In this document: positions 19,894-29,538 of the stretch, one piece after another
Numbering within the stretch: the stretch's first letter is position 1
Layout: every line of letters begins with the position of its first letter
NCBI GenBank assembly: GCA_903837595.1
Contig: CAILVI010000006.1
Coordinates: 1-43,740 of the forward strand
Source: an uncultured Thiodictyon sp.
GTDB lineage: Bacteria > Pseudomonadota > Gammaproteobacteria > Chromatiales > Chromatiaceae
Reading direction: 5' to 3'
Length of the DNA stretch: 43,740 nt
Made by a program: the position numbers and the translations under genes
The notes under the pieces: generated by a model
Seen by the model: the letters and a program-made list of their open reading frames with translations, nothing else
The model's database searches: none
What the model was told of the DNA's origin: nothing

Positions 19894-20221
19894 GGCGGGG
19901 CGGTCCTCGGGTCAGGTTGGTGACCAGCCGAATGCTACGTCTGCAACGGGATGCGCATAAGGGAAAAGAGGTTGCGCCTCGGTGGGTATAGCAGCGCAAA
20001 GTCTGAGTTCTCTTGGATATCCCGGCAGCCGCCACCGACTAACGGCCATGGCGCCCGCGCCACCCCGAACGATGAAAGTGGCGGGCGCCTGGGCCGTTCC
20101 CCTCCCCGGCCCTCCCCCAATAGGGTAGGGGGAAGTGGAGCGCGCTCCCGGCGCGACTTTCACGGTAACGGCAGCTCGACCTCCGGTTGCAAATGATCAA
20201 AGCCCTGAGCACGGGCGGAGT
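19894..20221. other. Intergenic region with GC-rich inverted sequences
   Basis: 328 bp between the tail-end of the Uma2 relic and the vWA start. No gene is supported. It contains several GC-rich imperfect inverted sequences around 20095-20160 (for example CCCTCCCCC...GGGGGA) that could form hairpins. The segment next to 19894 should hold the triad promoter on the minus strand, but I cannot point to clear boxes. Confidence 0.4.
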
Positions 20222-20820
20222 CTATGGCAACAACTCAGCGACCGCTATAGTCAGTGTAGGGAAGACGTCGGACCTGATACGACCCTGCTCCGGAAACACG
20301 GTCTTGAATGCATATCCGTGCGGTCCGGGTCGGGTCAGGACTTCCAGCACCCGCCCGCGGACATTGAGTATCCAATATTCCGGGATGCCATTGCGGGCGT
20401 AGGCGGCGGCCTTGGCGGTGCGATCGTATTCCAGCGTGGAATCAGAGACCTCAATGACCAGCAGGGCCTGGGTGGGATGCGAATTGGCGTAATCCCGCGG
20501 CACCCCAGGGACGACGCAGAGGTCGGGTTCCGGCTCGGAGCGATTATCCAAGGCAATTGGACGCGCACCAGGTATCCGGCGGGAAGTCGTTGGCGCAGGG
20601 CCTCAGCGACCAGTTGGGTAGCGGTGACGCGCAAAGGTGCTTGCGGCGACTGCGCGATGATTGCTCCATCCAGCAGTTCGAGCCGGGCATCCGGGGCGAA
20701 GCGTCCCATCTCGGACATCCGTTCGTATTCCGCCCGGGTCCAGTGATGGACCGCAGGGACCCTCAGGGGCTGTTGCAGGGTAGCGGATATGGCGGCGATC
20801 TCCGAATTGGACTTGCTCAT
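20222..20820 (-). pseudogene. Uma2-family (DUF820) nuclease-like gene with a frameshift
   Basis: The first part (20820 to about 20550) reads M-S-K-S-N-S-E and then the family's W-T-R-A-E-Y-E-R-M, L-E-L-L-D-G and the L-P-A-G-Y-L-V-R-V-Q-L-P strand. The second part in another frame (20551-20222) continues D-N-R-S-E-P-E-P-D-L, V-I-E-V-S-D-S-T-L-x-Y-D, K-x-x-x-Y-A-x-x-G-I-P-E-Y-W. One missing base near 20550 explains the switch. Uma2 proteins have a PD-(D/E)XK nuclease-like fold and are usually present as many copies of unknown role. Both halves are well conserved, so the lesion is recent or a sequence error. Confidence 0.85.
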
Positions 20821-20865
20821 GGTTCCGGGCGTCGGCGGTCCCGGCGCAGAGCGCCTGGCACATGC

Positions 20866-20889
20866 GTGACACCGCTGGAGCGGTGTCAC
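20866..20889. repeat. REP-like hairpin / possible terminator
   Basis: GTGACACCGCT, GG, AGCGGTGTCAC is a perfect 11-bp stem with a GG loop, 17 nt beyond the end of the dehydrogenase gene. It shares the CGCTGGAGCG apex with the element at 16347-16368. No U-tract follows in either direction, so if it ends transcription it is not a classic intrinsic terminator. Confidence 0.7.
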
Positions 20890-20906
20890 GAGAGTGAGAG
20901 CGGGGT

Positions 20907-21866
20907 TCAGCGTTGCGGCGAACTCATTAGGACCTTCAATGCGCCCCGCTCCCGGCTGCGCCGGAAGGCGGCGGGCCCTTCTTCGAGCGGGTAGACGGAG
21001 TCAATCAGATAGGCGAGGTCGAGGGTCCCGGCGGCGAGTAGAGCCAACGCGCGATCGAATGGCCCACAGCGGGAACCCAAGAACCGCACCTCGTCCACCA
21101 CGATGGAACTCAGGTCAACCTCCAGGGTCCCGCGATAGGTGCTCTTGAGTACGATGGTCCCGCGCGGGCGTACCGCCTGGCGGGCGAGTGCGAAACCGGT
21201 ACCGGAGCCGGTGCATTCGATGACCACATCGAAGCCGGCCGGGGCGCTCGGCGGTGCGGTAAGCGTCGTAATACCGAGCCGCGCCAGGGGCGCGAGCTTG
21301 GATGGATGTCGACCCAGGACGGTGAGCCGGCAACCGGTGGGCGCCAGGGATTGGCCGATGAGTTGGCCGAGCTTACCATCGCCCACCACCAGAACATGGT
21401 CGGCCGGACTGAAGGCAATCTGCTCCTGGATCTCCAAGGCGGCGGCCAATGGCTCGGTGAAGACCGCCTGTTCGGGGCTGACACCGCCCGGAACCAGATG
21501 CAGATTGGCCGTGGGGACGGCCAACCGCTCGGCGAAGGCCCCGTGGCGGCCGTGAATGCCGATCGCCTGGCGGTGGGAGCAGTGCTTCGCGAGCCCTCGC
21601 CCACACAGCTCACAGTGCCCACAGGGAATATTGACCTCGGCGACGACGGTTTGACCGATCAGCTCCGGCGGCCCCGTCTCCACCACCCCGACAAACTCAT
21701 GCCCAGGCACGCCGGTGAAGGCGTAGAGTCCGTCGACCAGCTGGTGGTCGGTGCTGCAAATGCCGCGCAACAGTGGCCGGACCAGCGCCTCATCGGGCCC
21801 CGCGATGGGCTCCGGGAGGTCGCGCCGCAGGGTGAGTATCCGATCGCCCAGCCAGAGCCCCAACAT
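20907..21866 (-). CDS. Zinc-dependent medium-chain dehydrogenase (alcohol dehydrogenase family)
   Basis: A 319-residue MDR enzyme from the ATG at 21866, 2 nt after the ptsP stop; the longer open frame upstream lies inside ptsP. Catalytic-zinc ligands fit Cys37 with G-H-E at 55-57. The structural-zinc lobe has Cys82, Cys85, Cys88 and Cys96. The Rossmann motif V-V-G-D-G-K-L-G lies near 152-159. It resembles threonine- and sugar-alcohol-type dehydrogenases; the substrate cannot be read from the sequence. The tight spacing implies co-transcription with ptsP. Confidence 0.87.
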   Translation of the reverse strand: MLGLWLGDRILTLRRDLPEPIAGPDEALVRPLLRGICSTDHQLVDGLYAFTGVPGHEFVGVVETGPPELIGQTVVAEVNIPCGHCELCGRGLAKHCSHRQAIGIHGRHGAFAERLAVPTANLHLVPGGVSPEQAVFTEPLAAALEIQEQIAFSPADHVLVVGDGKLGQLIGQSLAPTGCRLTVLGRHPSKLAPLARLGITTLTAPPSAPAGFDVVIECTGSGTGFALARQAVRPRGTIVLKSTYRGTLEVDLSSIVVDEVRFLGSRCGPFDRALALLAAGTLDLAYLIDSVYPLEEGPAAFRRSRERGALKVLMSSPQR

Positions 21867-21868
21867 CG

Positions 21869-24139
21869 CTAGCCCCCCGGCCGCACCAGGCCACCCAGGC
21901 CCAGGGTCTCCAAGGTGTTGACCAGCAGCCGGCGCACCGCGGCGGCGTCTTCGCATTGCAGGGCGGCCTTGAGGACCTCGCGGGCGCGCGCCCGGCTGAT
22001 GCTGCGGATGACCCGCTTGACCCGCGGCAGGCTGTGCGCCCCCATGCTCAGGCTGTGCACACCCAGGCCCACCAGCAGGATCACGGCTAGTGGATCGCCG
22101 GCCATCTCGCCGCACACGCTGACCTCGCGGCCATGCACCAGCGCCCCCACCAGGGTCTGGCTCAGCGCACGCAACACCGCCGGGTGCAGTTCGTCATAGA
22201 GCTTGGCCACATGGGAGTTGTTGCGGTCGACCGCCAGTAGGTATTGGGTGAGGTCGTTGGTGCCGATGGACAGGAAGTCGACCCGGCGCGCCAGGGCCTC
22301 GGCCTGGTAGACCGCCGCCGGCACCTCGATCATGACCCCGGTCGCCGGCATCCGGACCTGGTAGCCATCCTCCAACAGCTCATCGTGGGCGCGGCGCAGC
22401 AGGATCAGGGCCTCGTCCAGTTCGGTCACCGTGCTGACCATGGGGAAGAGTATCCGCAGATTGTCGAGCCCAACGGAGGCGCGCAGGATGGCGCGTACCT
22501 GCGTCAGGAAGATCTCCGGGTGGTCGAGCGTGATGCGGATGCCGCGCCAGCCCAGGAAGGGATTGGCCTCGTGCATCGGGAAATACGGCAGTGGCTTGTC
22601 GCCGCCGATGTCGAGCGTGCGGATGGTGACCGGCCGCGGCGCGAACATCTCCAACACCTTGCGGTAATTGGCCATCTGCGCCACCTCCCCGGGGAAGCTG
22701 TCGCGCACCATGAAGGGGAGTTCGGTGCGATAGAGCCCCACCCCGGCGCACTCATCCAGCCCTAAGGGCCGGTTCTCCGAGACCAGGCCGGTGTTGAGAA
22801 AGAGCGGCACCTCGAAGCCGTCGGTGGTCTCCGCCGGCAAATGGCGCAGGGCCTTCAATTCGTTGGTCATGGCCCGGTCGTGCTCGGCCATGCGCTGGTA
22901 TTCCGCCCGCACCGCCGGCGCTGGGGCGACATAGACCCGACCGCGGTAGCCGTCCACCACCATGTCACGGCCCTCGGCCCGTCCGACCGGCAGGTCGGCG
23001 ACACCCATGGCCGCCGGCACCCCCATGCCGCGCGCCAGGATGGCGACATGGGAGGACCCTGAGCCGCCGGTGGAAACCACCCCCGCCAGCAGCTCCCGCG
23101 GGACATCGGCGATCTGCATGGCCGAGATCTCGGCCCCCACCAGGATGGTCTTGGGCGGATACTGGATGGGTGCGGCCGCGAGGTTTTGCAGGTGGACCAG
23201 GATGCAGCGCCCGAGATCGCGCACGTCGGAGGCACGCTCGCGCAGATAGGCGTCCTCCATCTCGTCGAAGACCCGCGCATGCTCGGCGATGGTCTCGCGC
23301 AGTGCCCCCGGCGCCCAGTTGCCGGCGCGGATACGGGCCAGCGTGCCGTCGACCAGGGTGTCGCTCTCCAGCATCAGTCGCCAGGCATCGAAGATCGCCA
23401 TGTCCTCGGCGTTGAGATTGGTCTGCGTGCGCGCCGCCAGGCGATCCAGGTCCGCGGCCACATCGCGCAGGGCGCCGCGAAACGCGTCCTCTTCGGACTG
23501 CGGGTTCTCGGCGCGCCGGTCGGGGATGGCGTCCAGGTCGGCCGGCGGGTAGACCACCACCGCGGTGCCGATCCCGATGCCGGGGGAGGCCGCCAGCCCG
23601 GGCAGGAAGCGTTGGGGGATGCCCTCGTCCTGGAGGCGCGCCAGTTCGCCGTTGGTGCGCGCATAGGTGATGGCGCCGGCGAGCTGCGAGGCCAGCGTCG
23701 CGACGAAGGTGACCTCGTCCTCCTGGTACTGTCGCTTTTCCAGTTGGCGCAGCACCAGCACCCCGAGCACCTTGCGGTTCTGGATGATCGGCGCCCCGAG
23801 GAAACCGTGGTAGCGGTCCTCACCGCTGTCGGTGATCCGCAGATAGCGCGGGTGGGCGCAAGCGTCGTCCAGGTTGATGGGCTCCGCCCGCTCGCTCACC
23901 AGCCCCACCAGGCCGCGACCCAGCTCGATGCGCACCCGCCCCACCGCCGCCTGTTGCAGGCCGTCGGTGGCCTGGAGGATGTGGCGACGGTTCTCGTAGT
24001 CGTTGAGATAGACCGAGCAGACGTCAGCCTTCACCGCCTCCTTGACCCGCCGCACGATGATCGCCAGGGCCTGTTCCAGATCGGGGGCATTGTCGACCTC
24101 TTGGACGATGCGACGCAGGGATTCGAGCATGCCGGGCAT
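21869..24139 (-). CDS. ptsP: Phosphoenolpyruvate-protein phosphotransferase PtsP (EI-Ntr)
   Basis: A 756-residue enzyme. The start at 24139 is preferred because AAGGA lies 10 nt upstream and the protein then begins M-P-G-M-L-E-S-L-R-R-I-V-Q-E-V as in the family. An N-terminal GAF domain spans about 1-165. The PTS enzyme I part follows, with the phosphorylated His in G-G-S-G-S-S-H-V-A-I-L-A-R near residue 370 and the PEP-binding T-L-D-I-G-G-D-K-P-L and G-T-N-D-L-T-Q-Y motifs further on. It starts the nitrogen phosphotransfer chain (EI-Ntr to NPr to EIIA-Ntr), which adjusts nitrogen, potassium and stress physiology. It lies downstream of rppH, a common gammaproteobacterial pairing. Confidence 0.97.
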   Translation of the reverse strand: MPGMLESLRRIVQEVDNAPDLEQALAIIVRRVKEAVKADVCSVYLNDYENRRHILQATDGLQQAAVGRVRIELGRGLVGLVSERAEPINLDDACAHPRYLRITDSGEDRYHGFLGAPIIQNRKVLGVLVLRQLEKRQYQEDEVTFVATLASQLAGAITYARTNGELARLQDEGIPQRFLPGLAASPGIGIGTAVVVYPPADLDAIPDRRAENPQSEEDAFRGALRDVAADLDRLAARTQTNLNAEDMAIFDAWRLMLESDTLVDGTLARIRAGNWAPGALRETIAEHARVFDEMEDAYLRERASDVRDLGRCILVHLQNLAAAPIQYPPKTILVGAEISAMQIADVPRELLAGVVSTGGSGSSHVAILARGMGVPAAMGVADLPVGRAEGRDMVVDGYRGRVYVAPAPAVRAEYQRMAEHDRAMTNELKALRHLPAETTDGFEVPLFLNTGLVSENRPLGLDECAGVGLYRTELPFMVRDSFPGEVAQMANYRKVLEMFAPRPVTIRTLDIGGDKPLPYFPMHEANPFLGWRGIRITLDHPEIFLTQVRAILRASVGLDNLRILFPMVSTVTELDEALILLRRAHDELLEDGYQVRMPATGVMIEVPAAVYQAEALARRVDFLSIGTNDLTQYLLAVDRNNSHVAKLYDELHPAVLRALSQTLVGALVHGREVSVCGEMAGDPLAVILLVGLGVHSLSMGAHSLPRVKRVIRSISRARAREVLKAALQCEDAAAVRRLLVNTLETLGLGGLVRPGG

Positions 24140-24247
24140 GGGCAACGGGTCCTTTTTTTTAGAAACGGATGAACGGGGGACGGGGATCGGTGGGGCCAGG
24201 TGTGGCATCGGCCGCGCGGCGGGCGCGGCCGCGCTGGCCCTTAGGCA

Positions 24248-24787
24248 TCAGCGGCGCCGCTGGCGCAGAAAGCCGGTCGCACGAGCCAGTGCCTCGCTGC
24301 GCTCGGGGGTCCCTTCCGGGTAGAGCAGCGGCGCGAGCTCTTCGAGCGCCAGCTCATAGACGCGGCGCTTGAAGTAGACCACCTCGCGCAGGGGCTGCCA
24401 GTAGCGCACCCAGCGCCAGGCGTCGAACTCGGGTTTTTCGGTCTTATCGAGACAAAAGGCGTCCTCGGTGCAGTCCACCCGCAACAGGAACCAGACCTGC
24501 TTCTGGCCGATGCAGGTCGGGCCGCAGTGGCGGCGGATAAAGCGTCTTGGCAGGTGGTAACGCAGCCAACCCTGGGTCGAGCCCAGAATTGTGACATGGT
24601 GCGGTTGCAGTCCGACCTCCTCCTCCAGTTCGCGGTACATAGCCTGCGCCGGGGTCTCATCATTGTTGATGCCCCCTTGCGGAAACTGCCAGGCATTCTG
24701 ACCGATGCGCCGGCCCCAAAACAGGCGGCGCTCCTCGTTGCTCAGAATGATGCCCACATTGGGGCGAAAACCATCGTGGTCGATCAA
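24248..24787 (-). CDS. rppH: RNA pyrophosphohydrolase
   Basis: A 179-residue Nudix hydrolase that removes pyrophosphate from 5'-triphosphate RNA and so triggers decay by RNase E. The N-terminus reads M-I-D[12 protein letters not shown], as in RppH. The Nudix box G-G-I-N-x-x-E-T-x-x-x-A-x-x-R-E-L-x-E-E-V-G-L spans about 38-60. The family block E-F-D-x-W-R-W-V-x-Y-W follows. It is upstream of ptsP with a 108-bp gap and diverges from the HAD gene across about 230 bp. Confidence 0.97.
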   Translation of the reverse strand: MIDHDGFRPNVGIILSNEERRLFWGRRIGQNAWQFPQGGINNDETPAQAMYRELEEEVGLQPHHVTILGSTQGWLRYHLPRRFIRRHCGPTCIGQKQVWFLLRVDCTEDAFCLDKTEKPEFDAWRWVRYWQPLREVVYFKRRVYELALEELAPLLYPEGTPERSEALARATGFLRQRRR

Positions 24788-25017
24788 GGCACCACTCTCG
24801 GGCGTCTACATGCCGCCATTCTTCCACAACCGGCTTGCAAGCGGCAAGGAAAGGATTGCATAAGCAATTGCCGTTCAAAGGCTTTCCCGACGGTTTTCGG
24901 GACCCTGCGCGCGGCACCGCGGCACGCGCGCCCCCGAACGAATCTTAAGGCACAATGCACCCGACCCCGGCACCCCCGTCCCCGCCCGGGCGCGACGGCA
25001 AAAGGAGGAACCATACC

Positions 25018-25674
25018 ATGGCCTTAGCGATTTTTGACCTCGACAACACCCTCATCGCAGGGGACTCAGATCACCTCTGGGGGGGCTTTTTGGTCGCCCA
25101 CGAACTGGTGGACGGCGCGGCGTACGCCCGCGCCAACGATCGCTTTTACCAGGACTACCGCGACGGAACCCTGGATATCGACGCCTTCCTGCGCTTTGCC
25201 CTGAGCCCCCTGCGCGAGCACCCGCGGGACCTGCTCGAGGCCCTGCGTGAACGCTTTGTCGGTGAGGTGATTGCGCCGCTGATGCTACCCGCCGCCCATG
25301 ACCTGATCGCCGAGCACCGCGCTGCGGGGGATACCCTGCTGATCATCACCGCCACCAACACCTTCGTCGGTGCGCCCATCGCGGAGCGGTTCGGCATCGC
25401 CCACCTGATCGCCACCGAGCCGGAGCAAGTGGACGGTCGCTACACCGGCGCGGTCGCGGGCATCCCCGCCTTCCGCGAGGGCAAGGTGCGGCGCCTGGAT
25501 GACTGGCTCAAGGCCCATGGCGAGACCCTGGCCGGCAGCAGCTTCTACAGCGACTCACACAACGACCTGCCGTTGCTCGAGCAGGTGGACCGCCCGGTAG
25601 CCGTAGACCCGGACCCGCAACTGCGCGAGGCGGCACTGGCGCGCGGCTGGCCGATCATGTCGCTGCGGGGGTGA
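25018..25674 (+). CDS. HAD-superfamily phosphatase (SerB-like, IB subfamily)
   Basis: A 218-residue hydrolase. The ATG at 25018 is fixed by an excellent Shine-Dalgarno (AAAGGAGGAACC, 5 nt spacing). HAD motif I is F-D-L-D-N-T-L at residues 5-11, motif II I-I-T-A-T-N near 107-112, and motif IV Y-S-D-S-H-N-D-L-P near 178-186. These hydrolases dephosphorylate small molecules; histidinol-phosphate and phosphoserine phosphatases belong to this subfamily, and the substrate here is unclear. It diverges from rppH. Confidence 0.92.
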   Translation: MALAIFDLDNTLIAGDSDHLWGGFLVAHELVDGAAYARANDRFYQDYRDGTLDIDAFLRFALSPLREHPRDLLEALRERFVGEVIAPLMLPAAHDLIAEHRAAGDTLLIITATNTFVGAPIAERFGIAHLIATEPEQVDGRYTGAVAGIPAFREGKVRRLDDWLKAHGETLAGSSFYSDSHNDLPLLEQVDRPVAVDPDPQLREAALARGWPIMSLRG

Positions 25675-25860
25675 GCGGGCCTTGAAGACCGGGCTACCCG
25701 GGTTTGGATCGATGGCCGGTCCAGCTCGGGCGCCCCGTTCGGCCTCCCCTGGCGCTGGCCGCAGCACTCAGGCTGAGCCGTTATACCGACCATCGGCGCA
25801 CGTGGCGCGCAACGCCTGACACCGGCGTGACAGCGTGCGGAATCACGAGCGGATGAATCT

Positions 25861-25882
25861 TCCTTGGCGCCTTGGCGTGAGC
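25861..25882. repeat. CGCCAAG-family dispersed repeat, copy 1
   Basis: The sequence CCTTGGCGCCTTGGCGTGAG, in the gap between the HAD and serine hydrolase genes, matches (in reverse) the motif at 29770, 29872 and 36181. Here only one arm is seen. Confidence 0.75.
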
Positions 25883-25931
25883 AACTTGCGGACTGCGCTT
25901 GACAGCAGATGCGCCGCCGGTACACCCGCCA

Positions 25932-26891
25932 TCACGCCAACCGATAGCGCGCCTTCATATCCAGATACACCAGATTGGACACCGCGCGGATGGCGTTGCT
26001 GCGCCGGGTGATCCAGGAGTGGTAGTTGCCGGCGCTGTAGGGGCGCTCGATGATGCCGACGAAGATATAGGGCGCCCGCCGGCCGGAGTAGCTCGGCGCA
26101 TCGATAATGCCCATGTCGCCGCACAGCTGCGAGGTCGAGCCGGTTTTGTCATAGACCCGCACCCCGGGCGGCATCGAATCCACACCCTGGCAGATGCGGT
26201 CGCGGTTGGGTAGGCTCATCAGTCCCTTCAGTTCGCCGCTGTATGGCAGGCGGTCCTGCCAGAGCGAGATGAGGAAGCGGGTGTAATCACCGGCCGAGGC
26301 AAGGTTATTAAAGGTTCGACCGGTGACCGGGATCTTCTCGACCACGCGCGTCTGTTGAAAGACCGCCGGGGCGTTGCTCTTCAGCACGACCTCCACGTCG
26401 CGTGGCCCGCGCCCGGACTGGTGGGAGCTCACCAGGTCCATGAGTCTGTTGGTAGCGGCGTTGTTGCTGTGCTGAATCGAGCGCTCCATGGTCTCGCGCA
26501 CGTCCTCCGTGTAGCGGACCTGCCCGCGCGAGTTCTTGACCTCGAAGAAATAGGCCTGGGCAACGAATGGTTTGATCATGCTCGCCGCCTGGCGCGGGGC
26601 ATCCTCGTTGATCGACAGGAGCTTCTTGCCCGCGTTGAAGTCATAGACCGACCAAGCGGTGCGCTCGCCCGGCGCGAGCAGCCCCTCGGCCTGCATGCGG
26701 TAGAGCAGTTCCTGCACTTGGCGCTGTAACCCGGAGCTGGCCGCGTAGTCGGCGCGGGCGAAACTCGGGGCTCCACACAGCAGGCCGGCCGAGGTGGCGG
26801 CCAGTGCCTCAAGGAACCGCCGCCGCGTCAGGAAGACATCCTGGTTGAACAGTTCCGGACGATCGCTGTCGCGCGTTGGTTCGTACATCAT
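25932..26891 (-). CDS. Tat-exported serine hydrolase of the class A beta-lactamase fold
   Basis: A 319-residue protein from the ATG at 26891, preceded by GGAGAGGGGAATCG. A twin-arginine signal is visible (T-R-R-R-F-L-E-A at 22-29, then a hydrophobic stretch, A-R-A near 45-47). Catalytic motifs of penicillin-recognising serine enzymes follow: S104-M-I-K107, S142-N-N, and K249-T-G. It therefore acts in the periplasm, either as a beta-lactamase-like hydrolase or, more cautiously, as a peptidoglycan-related amidase. No typical omega-loop E-x-x-L-N block is obvious, so antibiotic hydrolysis should not be assumed. It stands alone. Confidence 0.87.
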   Translation of the reverse strand: MMYEPTRDSDRPELFNQDVFLTRRRFLEALAATSAGLLCGAPSFARADYAASSGLQRQVQELLYRMQAEGLLAPGERTAWSVYDFNAGKKLLSINEDAPRQAASMIKPFVAQAYFFEVKNSRGQVRYTEDVRETMERSIQHSNNAATNRLMDLVSSHQSGRGPRDVEVVLKSNAPAVFQQTRVVEKIPVTGRTFNNLASAGDYTRFLISLWQDRLPYSGELKGLMSLPNRDRICQGVDSMPPGVRVYDKTGSTSQLCGDMGIIDAPSYSGRRAPYIFVGIIERPYSAGNYHSWITRRSNAIRAVSNLVYLDMKARYRLA

Positions 26892-27157
26892 CGATTCCCC
26901 TCTCCGAAGTGAATAATGGCGCCGCCGCGGGCGCACGCTGATGCCGGTGCCCGGGCGGTCGTTCGGCGGTCTGAGCGGGAAGTACCTGTGAGGTCAGCGA
27001 CGGTCAACTCGCTCGACGGCGGCAATCGGTGAAAAGAATAGGCGCACCTGCCGCCGATGGCAAGGGGTCCGTCAGTACAAAACTCCCACCAAGTCAGCGG
27101 TATCCGACGCCTATCTGAAGTCACACCGCAGCCGGCTGCGTGGCCTTGGCGGTGCGC

Positions 27158-28264
27158 TCAGTGGGGCGAATAAAAGATAACGGACACGATCAGGCCACCG
27201 ATCAGCAACGTCCCCACGACGGCGACGTAGAGCCATGTCAGGCGGCGGCGGACCTCCTTCATCATCGCGTCCGAAATCCGTTGGGCCTGTGCCACGGCCC
27301 CCGCGGCGGCCTCGCTCGCCTCGCGCTTGGCGACCTCGGTGGTCTCGATTGTCTTGGCGGTGATGACCTCGTCGAGTGCCGCCCGCCGCTCCGCGTCGCG
27401 CTGCGCCGCGGTCGTGCCATCCGCAGAGAATTCCCGCAGGCATTGATTGACCAGGGCCATGATCTGGTCGCGCTCGGTCTCAAGCCCGACCCTTACCTTT
27501 TCAGACACGGCCTCCCCAATCAGTTGGGCGACGGCCGACTGACACTGCGCGGTGATGGCCTCGGTCTGAAGCCGCCGCGCCGCTTGACGCTCGTCGGCCA
27601 GGCGTGCCGCGATCAGTTCGCGGGTCTCCGCCGCTTGGGACTCGGCTTGTGCCTCGGTTTGCGACTGGATCAGTTTTCGGGTTGTCGCCAGCAGGCGCTC
27701 GTTGAGGTTCCGCTCCAGGTCCTGCATCAGCGGCTCGATCATGCCGGTCATACAGGCGTCGATGCGGTGCTCGATCAGTCGCACCAGTTCCGGGTCCAGG
27801 GCCAAGGTCCGCTCCGGCACGCCCAGGGAGACGGCGACCTGTGGGGCAGCCGGCTGGGCGACTGGTGTGGGCACTGCCTGAACCGTCGGCAGGACTTGAT
27901 CGAGAGCGCTTTGCAAGCCGCTCAGGAGGTCGGGGAGCCGTTCCGCGGCCATCGACTTGGGCAGCACACCGACCGCACCGCGGCGTCGGGCGTCCGCCGC
28001 AAAGTCCGCTGCCTCATGGGAGGTACACATCACCACCGGGATCTGCGCGGTCCGGGGGTCCGCGCGGATGACGTCGAGGGCCTCAAAACCGCTGAGCCCG
28101 GGCATCATGTGATCCATCAGGATGGCATCCGGCAGGCTGCCCGCCAGAACCTGGAAAGCGGCCTCCGCGGACTCCGCGAGTTCGACCTCCACGCCCAGGC
28201 GCTGCAGCGCAAGCCGCAGGGCGTAACGGGCGGACTTTGAATCATCAACCAGCAGGATCTTCAT
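27158..28264 (-). CDS. Response regulator receiver protein with coiled coil and C-terminal membrane anchor
   Basis: A 368-residue protein. The receiver domain spans 1-120: Asp7-Asp8, phosphoacceptor Asp51 in M-D-H-M-M-P-G, Thr81 and Lys103. After a Pro/Ala linker comes a long helical, probably coiled-coil region (about 155-340), and a single hydrophobic helix L-Y-V-A-V-V-G-T-L-L-I-G-G-L-I-V-S-V-I-F lies near 343-362, leaving a few residues outside. There is no DNA-binding or enzymatic output domain. A receiver tethered by its C-terminus is uncommon and suggests a membrane-localised phosphorylation sensor or scaffold. Its ATG overlaps the proA stop (ATGA). The partner kinase is not in this window. 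Confidence 0.88.
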   Translation of the reverse strand: MKILLVDDSKSARYALRLALQRLGVEVELAESAEAAFQVLAGSLPDAILMDHMMPGLSGFEALDVIRADPRTAQIPVVMCTSHEAADFAADARRRGAVGVLPKSMAAERLPDLLSGLQSALDQVLPTVQAVPTPVAQPAAPQVAVSLGVPERTLALDPELVRLIEHRIDACMTGMIEPLMQDLERNLNERLLATTRKLIQSQTEAQAESQAAETRELIAARLADERQAARRLQTEAITAQCQSAVAQLIGEAVSEKVRVGLETERDQIMALVNQCLREFSADGTTAAQRDAERRAALDEVITAKTIETTEVAKREASEAAAGAVAQAQRISDAMMKEVRRRLTWLYVAVVGTLLIGGLIVSVIFYSPH

Positions 28265-29538
28265 CAGCCGCGGACCTCCCCATTACCCAACACCACGAAT
28301 TTAAGTGAAGTCAACCCTTCCAGCCCCACCGGCCCGCGGGCGTGGAACTTGTCCGTGCTGATGCCGATCTCGGCACCCAAACCGTACTCGAAACCGTCGG
28401 CGAAGCGGGTGCTGGCGTTGACCATCACGGAACTGGAGTCCACCTCACGCAGGAAACGGCGGGCCCGGCCATAGTCTTGGGTGACGATGGCGTCGGTGTG
28501 GGCGGAGCCGTGGCGGGCGATGTGGTCCATCGCGTCATCGAGCCCGTCCACGACCCGGATGGCGAGGACCGGGGCCAGATACTCGGTGTCCCAATCCTCT
28601 GCGGTCGCGGGCTGCGCGTAGGGAACCACATCAAGGGTGCGCGGGCAGCCGCGCAATTCCACCCCGGCCGCGGCCAGGGCGGCAGCGATCGGCGGCAGGA
28701 TGGTCTCGGCAACCGGGGCGTCTACCAGCAGGGTCTCCAGCGTGTTGCAGGTGCCGTAGCGCTGGGTCTTGGCGTTCATGACGATACGCAGCGCCATCTG
28801 CGGGTCCGCCGCGGCGTCGATATAGACGTGACAGATGCCGTCCAGGTGTTTGATCACCGGCACCCGCGCGTCGCGGCTGATGCGCTCGATCAACCCCTTG
28901 CCGCCGCGCGGGATGATGACATCGATACATTCGGGCATGGCGATCATGGCCCCCACCGCGGCGCGGTCGGTGGTGGCGACCACCTGGACCCCATCCGTCG
29001 GCAGTCCGGCCTGCGTGAGGCCAGCCCGGATGCAGGCGGCGATCGCCTGGTTGGAGGCCAAGGACTCGGAACCGCCGCGCAGCACGGTGGCGTTGCCTGA
29101 CTTCAGACAGAGCCCGGCGGCGTCCGCGGTCACATTGGGGCGGGATTCGTAGATGATGCCGACGACCCCCAACGGCACCCGCATCCGCCCGACCTGGATA
29201 CCGGAGGGCCGGTAGTTGAGGTCGGTGATGGCACCGATGGGGTCCGGCAGAGCGGCGATCTGACGCAGCCCCTCACACATCGCATCAATGCGCCCGGGGG
29301 TGAGTTCCAAACGATCCAGCATGGCCGCATCCAGGCCCTTGGCGGCCCCGGCGTTGAGATCGGCGCGGTTGGCGTCCTGGATGGCCGCGCGGTCCGCCTT
29401 GATGCGCTGCGCGATGGCCAGCAAGGCCGCGTCCTTGTCGCAGGTAGTAGCGCGGGCCAGGGCACGCGAGGCGGCGCGGGCGCGCCGCCCGAGGTCAGCC
29501 ATATAGCCGGCGACATCGGCAATCGGGGTCTCGGTCAT
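28264..29538 (-). CDS. proA: Glutamate-5-semialdehyde dehydrogenase (gamma-glutamyl phosphate reductase)
   Basis: A 424-residue enzyme for the second step of proline synthesis, reducing gamma-glutamyl phosphate with NADPH. The start at 29538 has GGAAGGACC just before the ATG, better than an in-frame codon at 29556. Family blocks visible: [18 protein letters not shown]-x-x-L-R-G-G, the active-site Cys in [11 protein letters not shown], and [10 protein letters not shown]-x-H-A-R-G-P-V-G-L at the C-terminus. It is translationally coupled to the downstream response regulator, which is unusual because proA normally pairs with proB. Confidence 0.97.
   Translation of the reverse strand: MTETPIADVAGYMADLGRRARAASRALARATTCDKDAALLAIAQRIKADRAAIQDANRADLNAGAAKGLDAAMLDRLELTPGRIDAMCEGLRQIAALPDPIGAITDLNYRPSGIQVGRMRVPLGVVGIIYESRPNVTADAAGLCLKSGNATVLRGGSESLASNQAIAACIRAGLTQAGLPTDGVQVVATTDRAAVGAMIAMPECIDVIIPRGGKGLIERISRDARVPVIKHLDGICHVYIDAAADPQMALRIVMNAKTQRYGTCNTLETLLVDAPVAETILPPIAAALAAAGVELRGCPRTLDVVPYAQPATAEDWDTEYLAPVLAIRVVDGLDDAMDHIARHGSAHTDAIVTQDYGRARRFLREVDSSSVMVNASTRFADGFEYGLGAEIGISTDKFHARGPVGLEGLTSLKFVVLGNGEVRG

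Noticed and set aside
25932-26891. Antibiotic-resistance class A beta-lactamase
   Set aside because: The SxxK, SNN and KTG motifs are present but the typical omega-loop glutamate motif is not evident, so resistance should not be claimed.
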